A DNA stretch of 64,000 bases from Microbacterium esteraromaticum (GTDB taxonomy: Bacteria > Actinomycetota > Actinomycetes > Actinomycetales > Microbacteriaceae): contig NZ_JAFBBS010000001.1 in the NCBI RefSeq assembly GCF_016907315.1, forward strand, positions 1,488,001 through 1,552,000. The letters run 5' to 3'. Positions 51,338-59,885 of the stretch are shown piece by piece. Made by a program: the position numbers and the translations under genes. The notes beneath the pieces were generated by a model. The model saw only the letters and a list, made by a program, of their open reading frames with translations. It had not been told where the DNA came from and did not search any database. The first letter of the stretch is position 1, and each line of letters begins with the position of its first letter.

Positions 51338-52027
51338 ATGGCCAGACCAGCGCTGCTCGCCGTCTCGCACGGCACTTCAGACCTCGACGGCGCGCGGTCG
51401 ATCGCGGCTCTCGTCGCACGGGTGGCCGATCGGATGCCCGATGTCGACGTGCGCGAAGGGTTCGTCGACGTGCAGCAGCCCGACGCGGCGAGCGCGCTGG
51501 CCGCAATCGACAGGCCGGCCGTGATCGTGCCGCTGCTGCTCTCGCAGGGGTTCCACGTGCATCACGACCTGCACGGCATCGCGAGCGGGCGCGCGGATGC
51601 CGTGGTCACCGCACCGCTCGGCCCTGACTCCCTGCTCGCCGAGGTGCTCGCGCTGCGGCTCGACGGGATCGGCCGCCCCGGCTCCCCCGTCGTGCTGGCT
51701 GTCGCGGGGTCGCGCGACGAGCGCTCGGTTCCGGATGCCGAGGGCATGGCCGCTCTGCTGCGTGCCCGCACCGGACGCCGCGTCGACATCGGATACCTCG
51801 CGGCACGGCATCCGGATCTGCCGACGGCGCTGGCCGCTGCTCCGGATGCCGTCGTCGCGACCTACCTGCTCGGGCGCGGATTCTTCTTCGATCTCGCGGC
51901 ACGGCAGGCGGGCGATCACGTCATCACCCCTCCCCTGCTCGACGATCTGCAGGCCGACGACGGCATCCCGGAGGCCCTCGTCGACCTCGTGGTCTCCCGA
52001 TACGAGCAGGCCGAGTCCCGGAGCTGA
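51338..52027 (+). CDS. Sirohydrochlorin chelatase, CbiX/SirB type
   Basis: Inserts iron (or cobalt) into sirohydrochlorin; here iron for siroheme of the sulfite reductase 300 bp downstream is the likely use. 229 residues in two CbiX repeats: LLAVSHGTSDLDGARS with the first metal His (about residue 10), VIVPLLLSQGFHVHHDL with a His pair near residue 73, and a second half with VATYLLGRGFFFD. ATG 51338 seems leaderless. A CobA-type methyltransferase for the same branch is in the following operon. Confidence 0.85.
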   Translation: MARPALLAVSHGTSDLDGARSIAALVARVADRMPDVDVREGFVDVQQPDAASALAAIDRPAVIVPLLLSQGFHVHHDLHGIASGRADAVVTAPLGPDSLLAEVLALRLDGIGRPGSPVVLAVAGSRDERSVPDAEGMAALLRARTGRRVDIGYLAARHPDLPTALAAAPDAVVATYLLGRGFFFDLAARQAGDHVITPPLLDDLQADDGIPEALVDLVVSRYEQAESRS

Positions 52028-52053
52028 GTCAGCGAGAACAGGAGAACACGCGA

Positions 52054-52086
52054 GAACAGGACGGATTCCGCGGTTCCGTCCTGTTC
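52054..52086 (+). terminator. Terminator of the chelatase gene
   Basis: Perfect 12-bp arms GAACAGGACGGA (52054-52065) and TCCGTCCTGTTC (52075-52086) with a 9-base loop, followed by a T-poor tail. Confidence 0.75.
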
Positions 52087-52089
52087 CCG

Positions 52090-52335
52090 TTGAAGATCCT
52101 GTGCTCGGGCACTCCCGCCTGCTCGTGCACCCCCGCCTGCTCGTGCACCCCCGCCTGTGCGCGTGCCCGCCGCCGGATGCACAGATCCGGCGAGCGCGCC
52201 ACCCCTCTGGCGTCATGTTTCGCGTCACATGACGCCGTGTGTCGTCCGTGGTCGCTGCGTGTCATGAACGCTTCCGGCTCGCACAGGACAGTCCGTACGT
52301 TGATCCCCAGCCATTCAACCGAGGGGGCGAGATGA
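52090..52335 (+). CDS. Cysteine-codon-rich reading frame overlapping the sulfite reductase start
   Basis: Open from TTG 52090 through 81 codons to TGA 52333-52335, overlapping the sulfite reductase ATG (ATGA). The first 23 codons hold six cysteines in the pattern C-S-G-T-P-A-C-S-C-T-P-A-C-S-C-T-P-A-C; two more follow. Cysteine-rich leader ORFs that sense cysteine by ribosome stalling are known upstream of sulfur operons in mycobacteria. Weak points are the TTG start and lack of a Shine-Dalgarno. Another frame from GTG 52101 (stop 52230-52232) is Leu/His-rich and is an alternative. Confidence 0.4.
   Translation: MKILCSGTPACSCTPACSCTPACARARRRMHRSGERATPLASCFASHDAVCRPWSLRVMNASGSHRTVRTLIPSHSTEGAR
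52114..52167. repeat. Three 18-bp tandem repeats
   Basis: Unit CCCGCCTGCTCGTGCACC at 52114-52131 and 52132-52149, with a degenerate third copy to 52167. As the unit is 18 bp, repeats keep frame and add one Cys-Ser-Cys block each in the frame from 52090. Confidence 0.85.
52209..52236 (+). promoter_or_regulatory. Strong stem-loop in the sulfur operon leader
   Basis: Perfect 10-bp arms GGCGTCATGT (52209-52218) and ACATGACGCC (52227-52236) with an 8-base loop, between the cysteine-rich codons and the sulfite reductase gene. It may be an attenuator structure or a DNA operator. No T-run follows. Confidence 0.6.
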
Positions 52336-54053
52336 CCATTCAGCAGCCGGCGGCGATCCGCGGCGCGAGGACGCGCACCAGCCGCACACCGACCAAGCCG
52401 CACGGCCAGTGGGCGATCGACGGCACCGAGCCGCTGAACGGCAATGAGGAGTTCAAGCTCGCCGACAACGGCCTCAACGTGCGCGAGCGCATCGAGACGA
52501 TCTACGCCCAGGGCGGGTTCGAGAGCATCGACCCGACCGACCTGCACGGACGCTTCCGCTGGTGGGGCCTCTACACGCAGCGCAAACCAGGCATCGACGG
52601 CGGACGCACCGCTCAGCTCGAGCCTCACGAGCTCGAAGACGAGTACTTCATGCTGCGCGTGCGCATCGACGGCGGGCAGCTGACCACCGGGCAGCTGCGC
52701 GTCATCGGCGAGATCTCGACCGAGTTCGCCCGCGACACGGCCGACATCACCGACCGGCAGAACGTGCAGCTGCACTGGGTCGAGGTGCAGAGCGTGCCGG
52801 AGATCTGGCGTCGCCTCGAGGCCGTCGGCCTCAGCACGACCGAGGCCTGCGGCGACGTGCCCCGCGTCATCCTCGGCTCTCCTGTGGCCGGCATCGCGGC
52901 GGACGAGCTCATCGACCCGACCCCGCAGATCCGCGAGATCGCCGACCGGTTCCTGGGCGACGAGACCCTCTCGAACCTGCCGCGCAAGTACAAGACCGCG
53001 ATCACCGGGCATCCCAGCCAGGACGTCGTGCACGAGATCAACGACTGCGCCTTCGTCGCGGTCGAGCACCCTGAGCTCGGCATCGGCTACGACCTGTGGG
53101 TCGGCGGCGCGCTGTCGGTCGTGCCGCGACTCGGCGAGCGCCTGGGCGTCTTCGTCGCACCAGACCGGGTCGCCGAGGTGTGGCACGGTGTCACGCAGAT
53201 CTTCCGCGACTACGGCTACCGGCGCCTGCGCAACAAGGCGCGGCTGAAGTTCCTGCTCGCCGACTGGGGCACCGAGAAGTTCCGCGACGTGCTCGAGAAC
53301 GAGTACCTCGACAGCCCGCTGCCCGATGGACCCGCGGCACCCAAGCCGAAGAGCCTGGGCGATCATGTGGGCATCCACAGGCAGAAGGACGGCCGGTTCT
53401 TCGTCGGTGCCGCCCCGCTCGTCGGTCGTGTCTCGGGCAGCACCCTCACCGCGCTGGCCGACCTCGCCGAGGCGCACGGCTCGCAGCGCGTGCGCACCAC
53501 CCCGCATCAGAAGCTGCTCGTGCTCGACATCGACGAGAGCCACGTCGAGAGCCTCGTGGCCGGTCTCGACGCCATCGGCCTGTCGGCTCGCCCGAGCCTG
53601 TTCCGCCGCGGCACGATCGCGTGCACCGGAATCGAGTTCTGCAAGCTCGCGATCGTCGAGACGAAGGTCAACGCCGCCCGCGCCATCGAGCAGCTGGAGG
53701 AGCGCCTCGGTGCCCTCGAGCCGGAGATCGGCCGCCCGATCACCCTGCACGTGAACGGATGCCCGAACTCGTGCGCTCGAATCCAGACCGCGGACATCGG
53801 GTTGAAGGGTCAGCTCGTGCTGATCGACGGCGAGCAGGTGCCCGGCTACCAGGTGCACCTCGGCGGGGGACTGGCGAACGTCGACCGCGAGGAGGCCGGC
53901 CTCGGGCGCACCGTCCGCGGGCTGAAGGTGCCCGCCGACGGCATCGCCGACTACGCCGAGCGGGTCATCCGCCGCTATCTGGCCGACCGGGAGAGCGCCG
54001 ATGAGACCTTCGCGCAGTGGGCCCACCGTGCAGACGACGAGGCCCTGCAATGA
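52332..54053 (+). CDS. sir: Ferredoxin-dependent sulfite reductase (NirA/Sir type)
   Basis: Siroheme and 4Fe-4S enzyme reducing sulfite to sulfide with six electrons. 573 residues; two half-domains, with cluster/siroheme ligands in TGIEFCKLAIVETK (about residue 437) and NGCPNSCAR (about 477). Nitrite reductases look alike, but the next genes are all sulfate activation genes, so sulfite is the likely substrate. ATG 52332 has GAGGGGG upstream. Electrons probably come from the FprA/ferredoxin pair at the operon end. Confidence 0.92.
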   Translation: MTIQQPAAIRGARTRTSRTPTKPHGQWAIDGTEPLNGNEEFKLADNGLNVRERIETIYAQGGFESIDPTDLHGRFRWWGLYTQRKPGIDGGRTAQLEPHELEDEYFMLRVRIDGGQLTTGQLRVIGEISTEFARDTADITDRQNVQLHWVEVQSVPEIWRRLEAVGLSTTEACGDVPRVILGSPVAGIAADELIDPTPQIREIADRFLGDETLSNLPRKYKTAITGHPSQDVVHEINDCAFVAVEHPELGIGYDLWVGGALSVVPRLGERLGVFVAPDRVAEVWHGVTQIFRDYGYRRLRNKARLKFLLADWGTEKFRDVLENEYLDSPLPDGPAAPKPKSLGDHVGIHRQKDGRFFVGAAPLVGRVSGSTLTALADLAEAHGSQRVRTTPHQKLLVLDIDESHVESLVAGLDAIGLSARPSLFRRGTIACTGIEFCKLAIVETKVNAARAIEQLEERLGALEPEIGRPITLHVNGCPNSCARIQTADIGLKGQLVLIDGEQVPGYQVHLGGGLANVDREEAGLGRTVRGLKVPADGIADYAERVIRRYLADRESADETFAQWAHRADDEALQ

Positions 54054-54790
54054 GCATCCCCTTCGCCGCCAGCACGGGGCGCCGGCCCGCCGCCGACCTC
54101 AGAGCCCTGGCCGAGCGGGGCAACGTCGAGCTGCGCAGCCGCCGCCCGGATGAGGCGACCCCGGCCGAGGTCGTGGCCTGGGTGGCCGAGAACTTCGCCG
54201 TCTCGCAGGCGGCCGTCGCATGCTCGATGGCGGATGCCGCGCTTCCCCACCTCGTCTCCCAGAGCCTCTCGGGTGTCGACGTGCTGTTCCTCGACACGGG
54301 CTACCACTTCGCCGAGACGACGTTCACGCGCAACGAGGTCGCCGCACGTCTCGACGTGACGGTCGTCGATGTGAAGCCGGTGCAGTCGGTGCGGGAGCAG
54401 GATGCCGAGTTCGGCACGGACCTGTTCGCCCGCGACCCTGGTCTGTGCTGCGCACGCCGCAAGGTCGAGCCCCTGCAGCGGGCGCTCGGCGGCTACGAGG
54501 CGTGGTTCACCGGGGTGCGCCGCGACGAGGCGCCGACACGCTCAGCGACCGAGCTGGTCGTGTGGGACGAGCGCAACGGGCTCGTGAAGGTGAACCCGGT
54601 CGCGGCGTGGAGCTTCGACGACCTCATCGACTACGCCACCGCGCACGACGTGCCGGTGAACCCCCTGATCGCGAACGGGTACCCCTCGATCGGCTGCGCT
54701 CCGTGCACCAGGCCGGTCGCGCCCGGCGAAGACCCCCGATCCGGCCGCTGGGCCGGACTGACGAAGACAGAATGCGGGCTGCACGTATGA
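54050..54790 (+). CDS. cysH: Adenylyl-sulfate (APS) reductase
   Basis: Reduces APS to sulfite. 246 residues. The 4Fe-4S cluster ligands that mark APS rather than PAPS reductase are present as GLCCARRK (about residue 138) and CAPCTRP (about 221); the catalytic Cys is in the C-terminal ECGLHV. LFLDTGYHFAET and FTGVRRDEAP line the substrate site. Start overlaps the sir stop (ATGA) and its own stop overlaps cysD, giving coupled translation. Confidence 0.95.
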   Translation: MSIPFAASTGRRPAADLRALAERGNVELRSRRPDEATPAEVVAWVAENFAVSQAAVACSMADAALPHLVSQSLSGVDVLFLDTGYHFAETTFTRNEVAARLDVTVVDVKPVQSVREQDAEFGTDLFARDPGLCCARRKVEPLQRALGGYEAWFTGVRRDEAPTRSATELVVWDERNGLVKVNPVAAWSFDDLIDYATAHDVPVNPLIANGYPSIGCAPCTRPVAPGEDPRSGRWAGLTKTECGLHV

Positions 54791-55701
54791 GCACCACCAT
54801 CGATCAGACAGCGCTGAGCACGCTCGACCTGCTCGAGGCCGAGGGCATCCACATCATCCGCGAGGTGGTCGCCGAGTTCGAGCGCCCCGTGCTGCTGTTC
54901 TCGGGCGGCAAGGACTCGGTCGTCGTGCTGCACCTCGCGGCGAAGGCCTTCGCCCCTGGCCGCGTGCCGTTCCCGGTTCTGCACGTCGACACGGGTCACA
55001 ACTTCCCCGAGGTCATCCGGTTCCGCGACGAGACGGTCGCACGTCTCGGCATCGACCTCGAGGTCGCCAGGGTGCAGGACTACATCGACGACGGCAGGCT
55101 GTTCGAGCGCCCCGACGGCACCCGCAACCCGCTGCAGACCCAGCCCCTGCTCGACGCGATCGCCGCCGGCCGCCACGACGCGGTGTTCGGCGGCGCCCGC
55201 CGCGATGAAGACAAGGCGCGGGCCAAGGAGCGCATCATCTCGCTGCGCGACGAGTTCGGGCAGTGGGATCCGCGCAATCAGCGCCCCGAGCTGTGGAGCC
55301 TCTACAACGGCCGCCACCTGCCGGGTCAGCACGTGCGGGCCTTCCCGATCTCGAACTGGACCGAGCTCGACATCTGGCGCTACATCGACCGCGAGGGCAT
55401 CTCGCTGCCTCCGCTCTACTACGCGCACGAGCGCGAGGTGTTCCAGCGCTCGGGCATGTGGTGGGCGGTCGGAGAGTTCTCGCAGCCGCGTGAGGGCGAG
55501 CAGGTGGTGCGCCGCACCGTTCGCTACCGCACCGTCGGCGACATGAGCTGCACAGGAGCGGTGGAGTCCGATGCCGCCGACACGGCGTCGATCGTCGACG
55601 AGGTCGCCCGCACGACCCTCACCGAGCGCGGTGCCACCAGGGCCGATGACCGCATCAGCGAGGCCGCCATGGAAGACCGCAAGAAGGACGGGTATTTCTG
55701 A
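54787..55701 (+). CDS. cysD: Sulfate adenylyltransferase subunit 2
   Basis: With CysN, makes APS from sulfate and ATP. 304 residues, PP-loop ATP pyrophosphatase fold with FSGGKDSVVVLHLA (about residue 38), VLHVDTGHNFPEV, FGGARRDEDKARAKER and WTELDIWRYI. Overlaps both neighbours by a base or four. Confidence 0.96.
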   Translation: MSTTIDQTALSTLDLLEAEGIHIIREVVAEFERPVLLFSGGKDSVVVLHLAAKAFAPGRVPFPVLHVDTGHNFPEVIRFRDETVARLGIDLEVARVQDYIDDGRLFERPDGTRNPLQTQPLLDAIAAGRHDAVFGGARRDEDKARAKERIISLRDEFGQWDPRNQRPELWSLYNGRHLPGQHVRAFPISNWTELDIWRYIDREGISLPPLYYAHEREVFQRSGMWWAVGEFSQPREGEQVVRRTVRYRTVGDMSCTGAVESDAADTASIVDEVARTTLTERGATRADDRISEAAMEDRKKDGYF

Positions 55702-56999
55702 TGAGCGCCGAGACCACGCTGTTCCGGTTCGCGACCGCCGGCTCGGTCGACGACGGCAAGTCGACTCTCGTCGGGCGGCTGCTGCACGATGCGAAGGCGA
55801 TCCTCGCCGATCAGCTCGACCAGGTCGCCGCCACGTCGCGCGCTCGCGGGTTCGCGCACGGCGCGTTCGACTTCGCCCTGCTGACCGACGGCCTGCGCGC
55901 CGAGCGCGAGCAGGGCATCACGATCGATGTCGCGTACCGCTACTTCGCTACCGACCGGCGCAGCTTCATCCTCGCCGACTGCCCTGGGCACGTGCAGTAC
56001 ACGCGCAACATGGTCACCGGCGCCGCCACGGCCGATGCCGTGGTCGTGCTGGTGGATGCCAGGAAGGGCGTCGTCGAGCAGACGCGGCGCCACCTGGCCG
56101 TGGCCTCGCTGCTCCGGGTGCCGCACGTGATCGTCGCGGTCAACAAGATCGATCTCACGGGCTTCGACGAGCAGACCTATGTCGACATCGAGCTGGAGGC
56201 GCTGCGTGTGGCCGACGAACTCGGCATCCGCGCCGTGCGCGTGCTGCCCGTCTCGGCGCTCGAGGGAGACAACATCGTCGATCGCTCCGAGCGCACGCCC
56301 TGGTACCGGGGCGAGACGCTGTTCGAGCTGCTCGAGACACTGCCCGTCCGCACCGACGCCGAGGCGCCGCTGCGCCTGCCGGTGCAGCTCGTGCTGCGCC
56401 CGCAGGGCGGCCTGTCGCCCGAGATCGATGCCGACGAAGCCGAGCGGCTGCGCGATTTCCGCGGTTTCGCTGGTCGCATCTCAGCCGGAGCCGTCTCGGT
56501 CGGCGACCGCGTGCAGGTGCTGCCCTCCGGTCGCACGACCGAGGTGACCGGCGTGCATGTCGCAGGAGCCGACGCGGGCAGCGCGGGAGCGCGCCAGTCG
56601 GTGACGCTGACCCTGGCAGACGAGATCGACGCCGCTCGCGGCGCGCTGATCGTCGCCGAGGGCTCAGCCCCCGCGCTGCGCAGGGATGCCGTGGTCGAGC
56701 TCTTCCAGCTGAACGCTCGCGCCACGGTCGCCGGGGCCCGCGTGCTCGTGAAGCACGGCACGGCGACGGTGCAGGCGATCGTCGCCGAGGTGCTCACCCG
56801 TCGTGACCTCGAGACCCTCGCGCACCACGACCTGACAGCAGCGGGCTCCCTCGCCGAGAACGAGATCGGCCGGGTGCGCCTTCGTCTGGCATCCGATCTG
56901 CCTCTCGAACCGTACGCGCAGAGCCGCGAGGGCGGCTCGCTGCTGCTGATCCACCCCGCAGACGGCGCCACGCTCGCCGCCGGCACCGTCATCGATTGA
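55701..56999 (+). CDS. cysN: Sulfate adenylyltransferase subunit 1 (GTPase)
   Basis: GTPase that drives APS formation. 432 residues, EF-Tu-like: G1 GSVDDGKSTLVGRL, G3 DCPGHVQYTRNM, G4 NKIDL, then two beta-barrel domains. It stops without a fused CysC APS-kinase domain and no cysC gene follows, which fits direct use of APS by CysH. Confidence 0.95.
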   Translation: MSAETTLFRFATAGSVDDGKSTLVGRLLHDAKAILADQLDQVAATSRARGFAHGAFDFALLTDGLRAEREQGITIDVAYRYFATDRRSFILADCPGHVQYTRNMVTGAATADAVVVLVDARKGVVEQTRRHLAVASLLRVPHVIVAVNKIDLTGFDEQTYVDIELEALRVADELGIRAVRVLPVSALEGDNIVDRSERTPWYRGETLFELLETLPVRTDAEAPLRLPVQLVLRPQGGLSPEIDADEAERLRDFRGFAGRISAGAVSVGDRVQVLPSGRTTEVTGVHVAGADAGSAGARQSVTLTLADEIDAARGALIVAEGSAPALRRDAVVELFQLNARATVAGARVLVKHGTATVQAIVAEVLTRRDLETLAHHDLTAAGSLAENEIGRVRLRLASDLPLEPYAQSREGGSLLLIHPADGATLAAGTVID

Positions 57000-57053
57000 C
57001 CCCGCAGACCCGCACCACCCACACCGCACCACCGAGCCTAAGGAGGCGAAACC

Positions 57054-58136
57054 GTGAACATCACCCGTAAGAACAGGACATTCACCGCACTGGGGGGCCT
57101 GGCGATGGGCCTCACCGCTCTGGCGCTCGCGGGCTGCGCCCCGGCATCCGGCGCGGCCGCCGAAGGCGGGAAGGACGACCTCGCCGAGGTGCGTCTCGGC
57201 TACTTCGCCAACGTCACCCACGCGCCGGCTCTCGTCGGCCTGTCGGAGGGTCTGTTCCAGGATGCCCTGGGCGACGTCGACCTGAAGACCGAGGTCTTCA
57301 ACGCCGGCCCCGCCGCGATCGAGGCCCTCTCGGCCGGCGCGATCGACGCGACCTACATCGGACCCAACCCGTCGATCAACACGTTCATCCAGTCGGGCGG
57401 CACGTCGGCGCACATCATCGCCGGCGCCACCTCCGGCGGAGCGGCGCTGGTCGTGCGCGACGGCATCGACTCGCCAGCCGATCTGAAGGGCGCGAACATC
57501 GCGACCCCGCAACTCGGCAACACGCAGGACGTCGCGCTGCGCAGCTGGCTCGCCGACGAGGGCTTCGAGACCTCGGTGTCGGGCGGGGGTGACGTGAACG
57601 TGACGCCCACCGAGAACGCGCAGACGCTGACGCTGTTCCAGGACGGGCAGCTCGACGGCGCGTGGCTGCCCGAGCCGTGGGTGTCGCGTCTGGTCGTCGA
57701 GGCGGGTGCGCATGTGCTCGTCGACGAAGCGGACCTGTGGAAGGACGGCGCCTTCCCGACCACGGTGCTGCTGGTGCGGGCGGAGTTCGCGGAGCAGCAT
57801 CCCGACGTCGTCGAGGAGCTGCTCGAGGGGCACATCGCCGCCGTGGAGTGGCTCGACGAGAACTCCGACAAGGCGCCCGCCGTGATCAACGATGCGCTCG
57901 ACGAGGCCACGGGCAAGACGCTCGACGATGCGGTGCTCGCCCGTGCACTCGAGAACGTGACCTTCACGGTCGACCCGGTGGCGTCGACCTTCGAGACGCT
58001 CGTCGACAACGGCCTCGCGGCCGGCACGCAGAAGGACGGCTCGATCGACGGCCTGTTCGACCTTCGGGCGCTGAACGCGCTGCTCGAGGAGGCGGGCACC
58101 GAGCCCGTCTCGGCGGCAGGCCTCGGGGAGGAGTGA
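57054..58136 (+). CDS. ssuA: ABC transporter substrate-binding lipoprotein, sulfonate type
   Basis: 360 residues. Lipoprotein signal with lipobox LAGC near residue 26, then a periplasmic-binding type 2 fold: RLGYFANVTHAPALVGLSEG, GPNPSINTFIQSGG and an ARLE-like DGAWLPEPW segment. Similar to SsuA/TauA/NrtA proteins; place in a cysteine operon favours aliphatic sulfonates or sulfate esters. GTG 57054 has TAAGGAGG upstream, the only well-spaced ribosome binding site inside this run of overlapping genes. Confidence 0.88.
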   Translation: MNITRKNRTFTALGGLAMGLTALALAGCAPASGAAAEGGKDDLAEVRLGYFANVTHAPALVGLSEGLFQDALGDVDLKTEVFNAGPAAIEALSAGAIDATYIGPNPSINTFIQSGGTSAHIIAGATSGGAALVVRDGIDSPADLKGANIATPQLGNTQDVALRSWLADEGFETSVSGGGDVNVTPTENAQTLTLFQDGQLDGAWLPEPWVSRLVVEAGAHVLVDEADLWKDGAFPTTVLLVRAEFAEQHPDVVEELLEGHIAAVEWLDENSDKAPAVINDALDEATGKTLDDAVLARALENVTFTVDPVASTFETLVDNGLAAGTQKDGSIDGLFDLRALNALLEEAGTEPVSAAGLGEE

Positions 58137-58990
58137 TGGGCGCCACCGCGGGCAAGACGACCCTGGCTGCACCGGCGGCCGCCCCCGAACCGGGCACCCC
58201 GCTGGCGCCGAGCTTCGACGGCGTCACGCCGCTCGCGGCGCCGGCGCCGGTCGTCGAGCCCGCGGTGCGCATCACCCGTGTGACCAAGCGCTACGGCGCG
58301 GGTCCGGTGGTGCTCGACGACATCTCGCTCGACATCGCCCCCGGCGAGTTCGTGTGCCTGCTCGGGGCATCCGGATGCGGCAAGTCGACACTGCTCAACC
58401 TCATCGCCGGGCTCGAGCCGCTCACCTCCGGCGAGCTCACGACACCGGCATCCGGCTCGGCGGTGATGTTCCAGGAGTCGGCTCTGATGCCGTGGCTGAC
58501 AGCCCGCAGGAACGTCGAGCTGGCGCTGCGGCTGCGAGGGATGCCCCGAGCCGAGCGCCGTGCGGAGGCCGAGAGGCTGCTCGGCACCGTCAACCTGACC
58601 GAGGCGGCCGACAGACGTCCGCACGAGCTCTCGGGAGGGATGCGCCAGCGCGTGGCCCTCGCGCGCGCTCTTGCGCAGGACCGCTCGGTGCTGCTGATGG
58701 ACGAGCCGTTCGCCGCACTCGATGCGATCACCCGCGACCTGCTGCACGAAGAACTGGAGCGGGTGTGGCGGGCGACGGGACGCACCATCGTGTTCGTGAC
58801 GCACAACGTGCGCGAGGCTGCGCGCCTCGGGCAGCGCGTGATCCTGCTCTCGAGCCGCCCCGGCCGCATCGCCGGCGAATGGCGCATCCAGAACACCACG
58901 GGACGACGCATCGAGTCACCCGAGGTCGCGGCGCTCGCCACCGAGATCACCGCCGAGCTGCGGAAGGAGATCGCCCGAAATGCCGCGTGA
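58136..58990 (+). CDS. ssuB: ABC transporter ATP-binding protein, SsuB type
   Basis: 284 residues with Walker A GASGCGKST (about residue 78), signature HELSGGMRQRVALARAL, Walker B LLMDEPFAALD and switch His in VFVTHNV. An Ala/Pro-rich N-terminal tail of about 40 residues precedes the domain. It starts in the ssuA stop (TGATG) and overlaps ssuC by 11 bp. Confidence 0.92.
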   Translation: MGATAGKTTLAAPAAAPEPGTPLAPSFDGVTPLAAPAPVVEPAVRITRVTKRYGAGPVVLDDISLDIAPGEFVCLLGASGCGKSTLLNLIAGLEPLTSGELTTPASGSAVMFQESALMPWLTARRNVELALRLRGMPRAERRAEAERLLGTVNLTEAADRRPHELSGGMRQRVALARALAQDRSVLLMDEPFAALDAITRDLLHEELERVWRATGRTIVFVTHNVREAARLGQRVILLSSRPGRIAGEWRIQNTTGRRIESPEVAALATEITAELRKEIARNAA

Positions 58991-59885
58991 GCTGACCCAG
59001 CCCCGAGCCGAGGCGGGCGAGACCGCCGACCTCGACACCCTCTCCGCCGGCCTCGACCGCCTGCAGTCCGACACCGCCGAGCGTCAGCCGCTCGGCCGCA
59101 CCCTGCTCGGCAAGGTCGTGCCGCCTGTCGCCCTTCTGCTGGTGCTGCTGGCCGTCTGGCAGCTGTACGTCGTGATCGCGAACCCTCGCCCCGACAAGGC
59201 GCCCAGCCCTGCCGCCGTCGCCGGCGCCTTCGGCGACGCCTGGGAATCGGGCCGTCTGCAGGAGGCCGTGGTCACGAGCCTCGAGCGCGGCGTGATCGGC
59301 TTTCTCATCGCGATCGTCGTCGGCACGGCGCTGGGCATGCTGCTCGCCGAGTGGCGGCTGCTGCGGCGGGCCGCAGGCCCCCTGATCTCGGGCCTCACCG
59401 TGCTGCCATCGGTCGCATGGGTGCCCGCCGCGATCATCTGGTTCGCGCTGAGCGACGCGACCGCGTACTTCGTGATCCTGATGGGCGCCATCCCGTCGAT
59501 CGTGAACGGCCTGCTCTCGGGCATCGATCAGGTGCCGCCGCAGCTGCGCCGCGTGGGAACCGTGCTCGGCGCCAGCCGCTGGCAGCTCGCCACGGCGGTG
59601 ACGCTGCCCGCGGCGCTGCCCGGATACTTCGCCGGCCTCAAGCAGGGCTGGGCGTTCTCGTGGCGCTCGCTCATGGCCGCCGAGATCATCACGAGCGGCG
59701 GGTCGATCGGCTTCGGCCTCGGCACGATGCTCAACCAGTCGCGCGAGCTGGCGGACCTCGCCGGCGTGCTCGCCACCATCCTGCTCATCCTCGCGATCGG
59801 CATCGTCATCGAGCTCGTGCTGTTCGGGCCGATCGAAAGGCGCATGCTGCGCAACCGCGGACTGCTGCTGGGAGGCACCCGATGA
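58980..59885 (+). CDS. ssuC: ABC transporter permease, SsuC type
   Basis: 301 residues; six predicted membrane spans, with the BPD-type cytoplasmic loop that docks the ATPase in GASRWQLATAVTLPAALPG (conserved EAA-like region, about residue 195). The N-terminal 40 residues are polar and cytoplasmic. Overlaps ssuB by 11 bp and the methyltransferase gene by four. Confidence 0.92.
   Translation: MPRELTQPRAEAGETADLDTLSAGLDRLQSDTAERQPLGRTLLGKVVPPVALLLVLLAVWQLYVVIANPRPDKAPSPAAVAGAFGDAWESGRLQEAVVTSLERGVIGFLIAIVVGTALGMLLAEWRLLRRAAGPLISGLTVLPSVAWVPAAIIWFALSDATAYFVILMGAIPSIVNGLLSGIDQVPPQLRRVGTVLGASRWQLATAVTLPAALPGYFAGLKQGWAFSWRSLMAAEIITSGGSIGFGLGTMLNQSRELADLAGVLATILLILAIGIVIELVLFGPIERRMLRNRGLLLGGTR

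Noticed and set aside
52101..52232. Leu/His-rich frame from GTG 52101 as the true leader peptide
   Set aside because: It has a weak GAAG upstream and stops before the sulfite reductase gene, but its codon content gives no link to sulfur. Kept only as an alternative reading.
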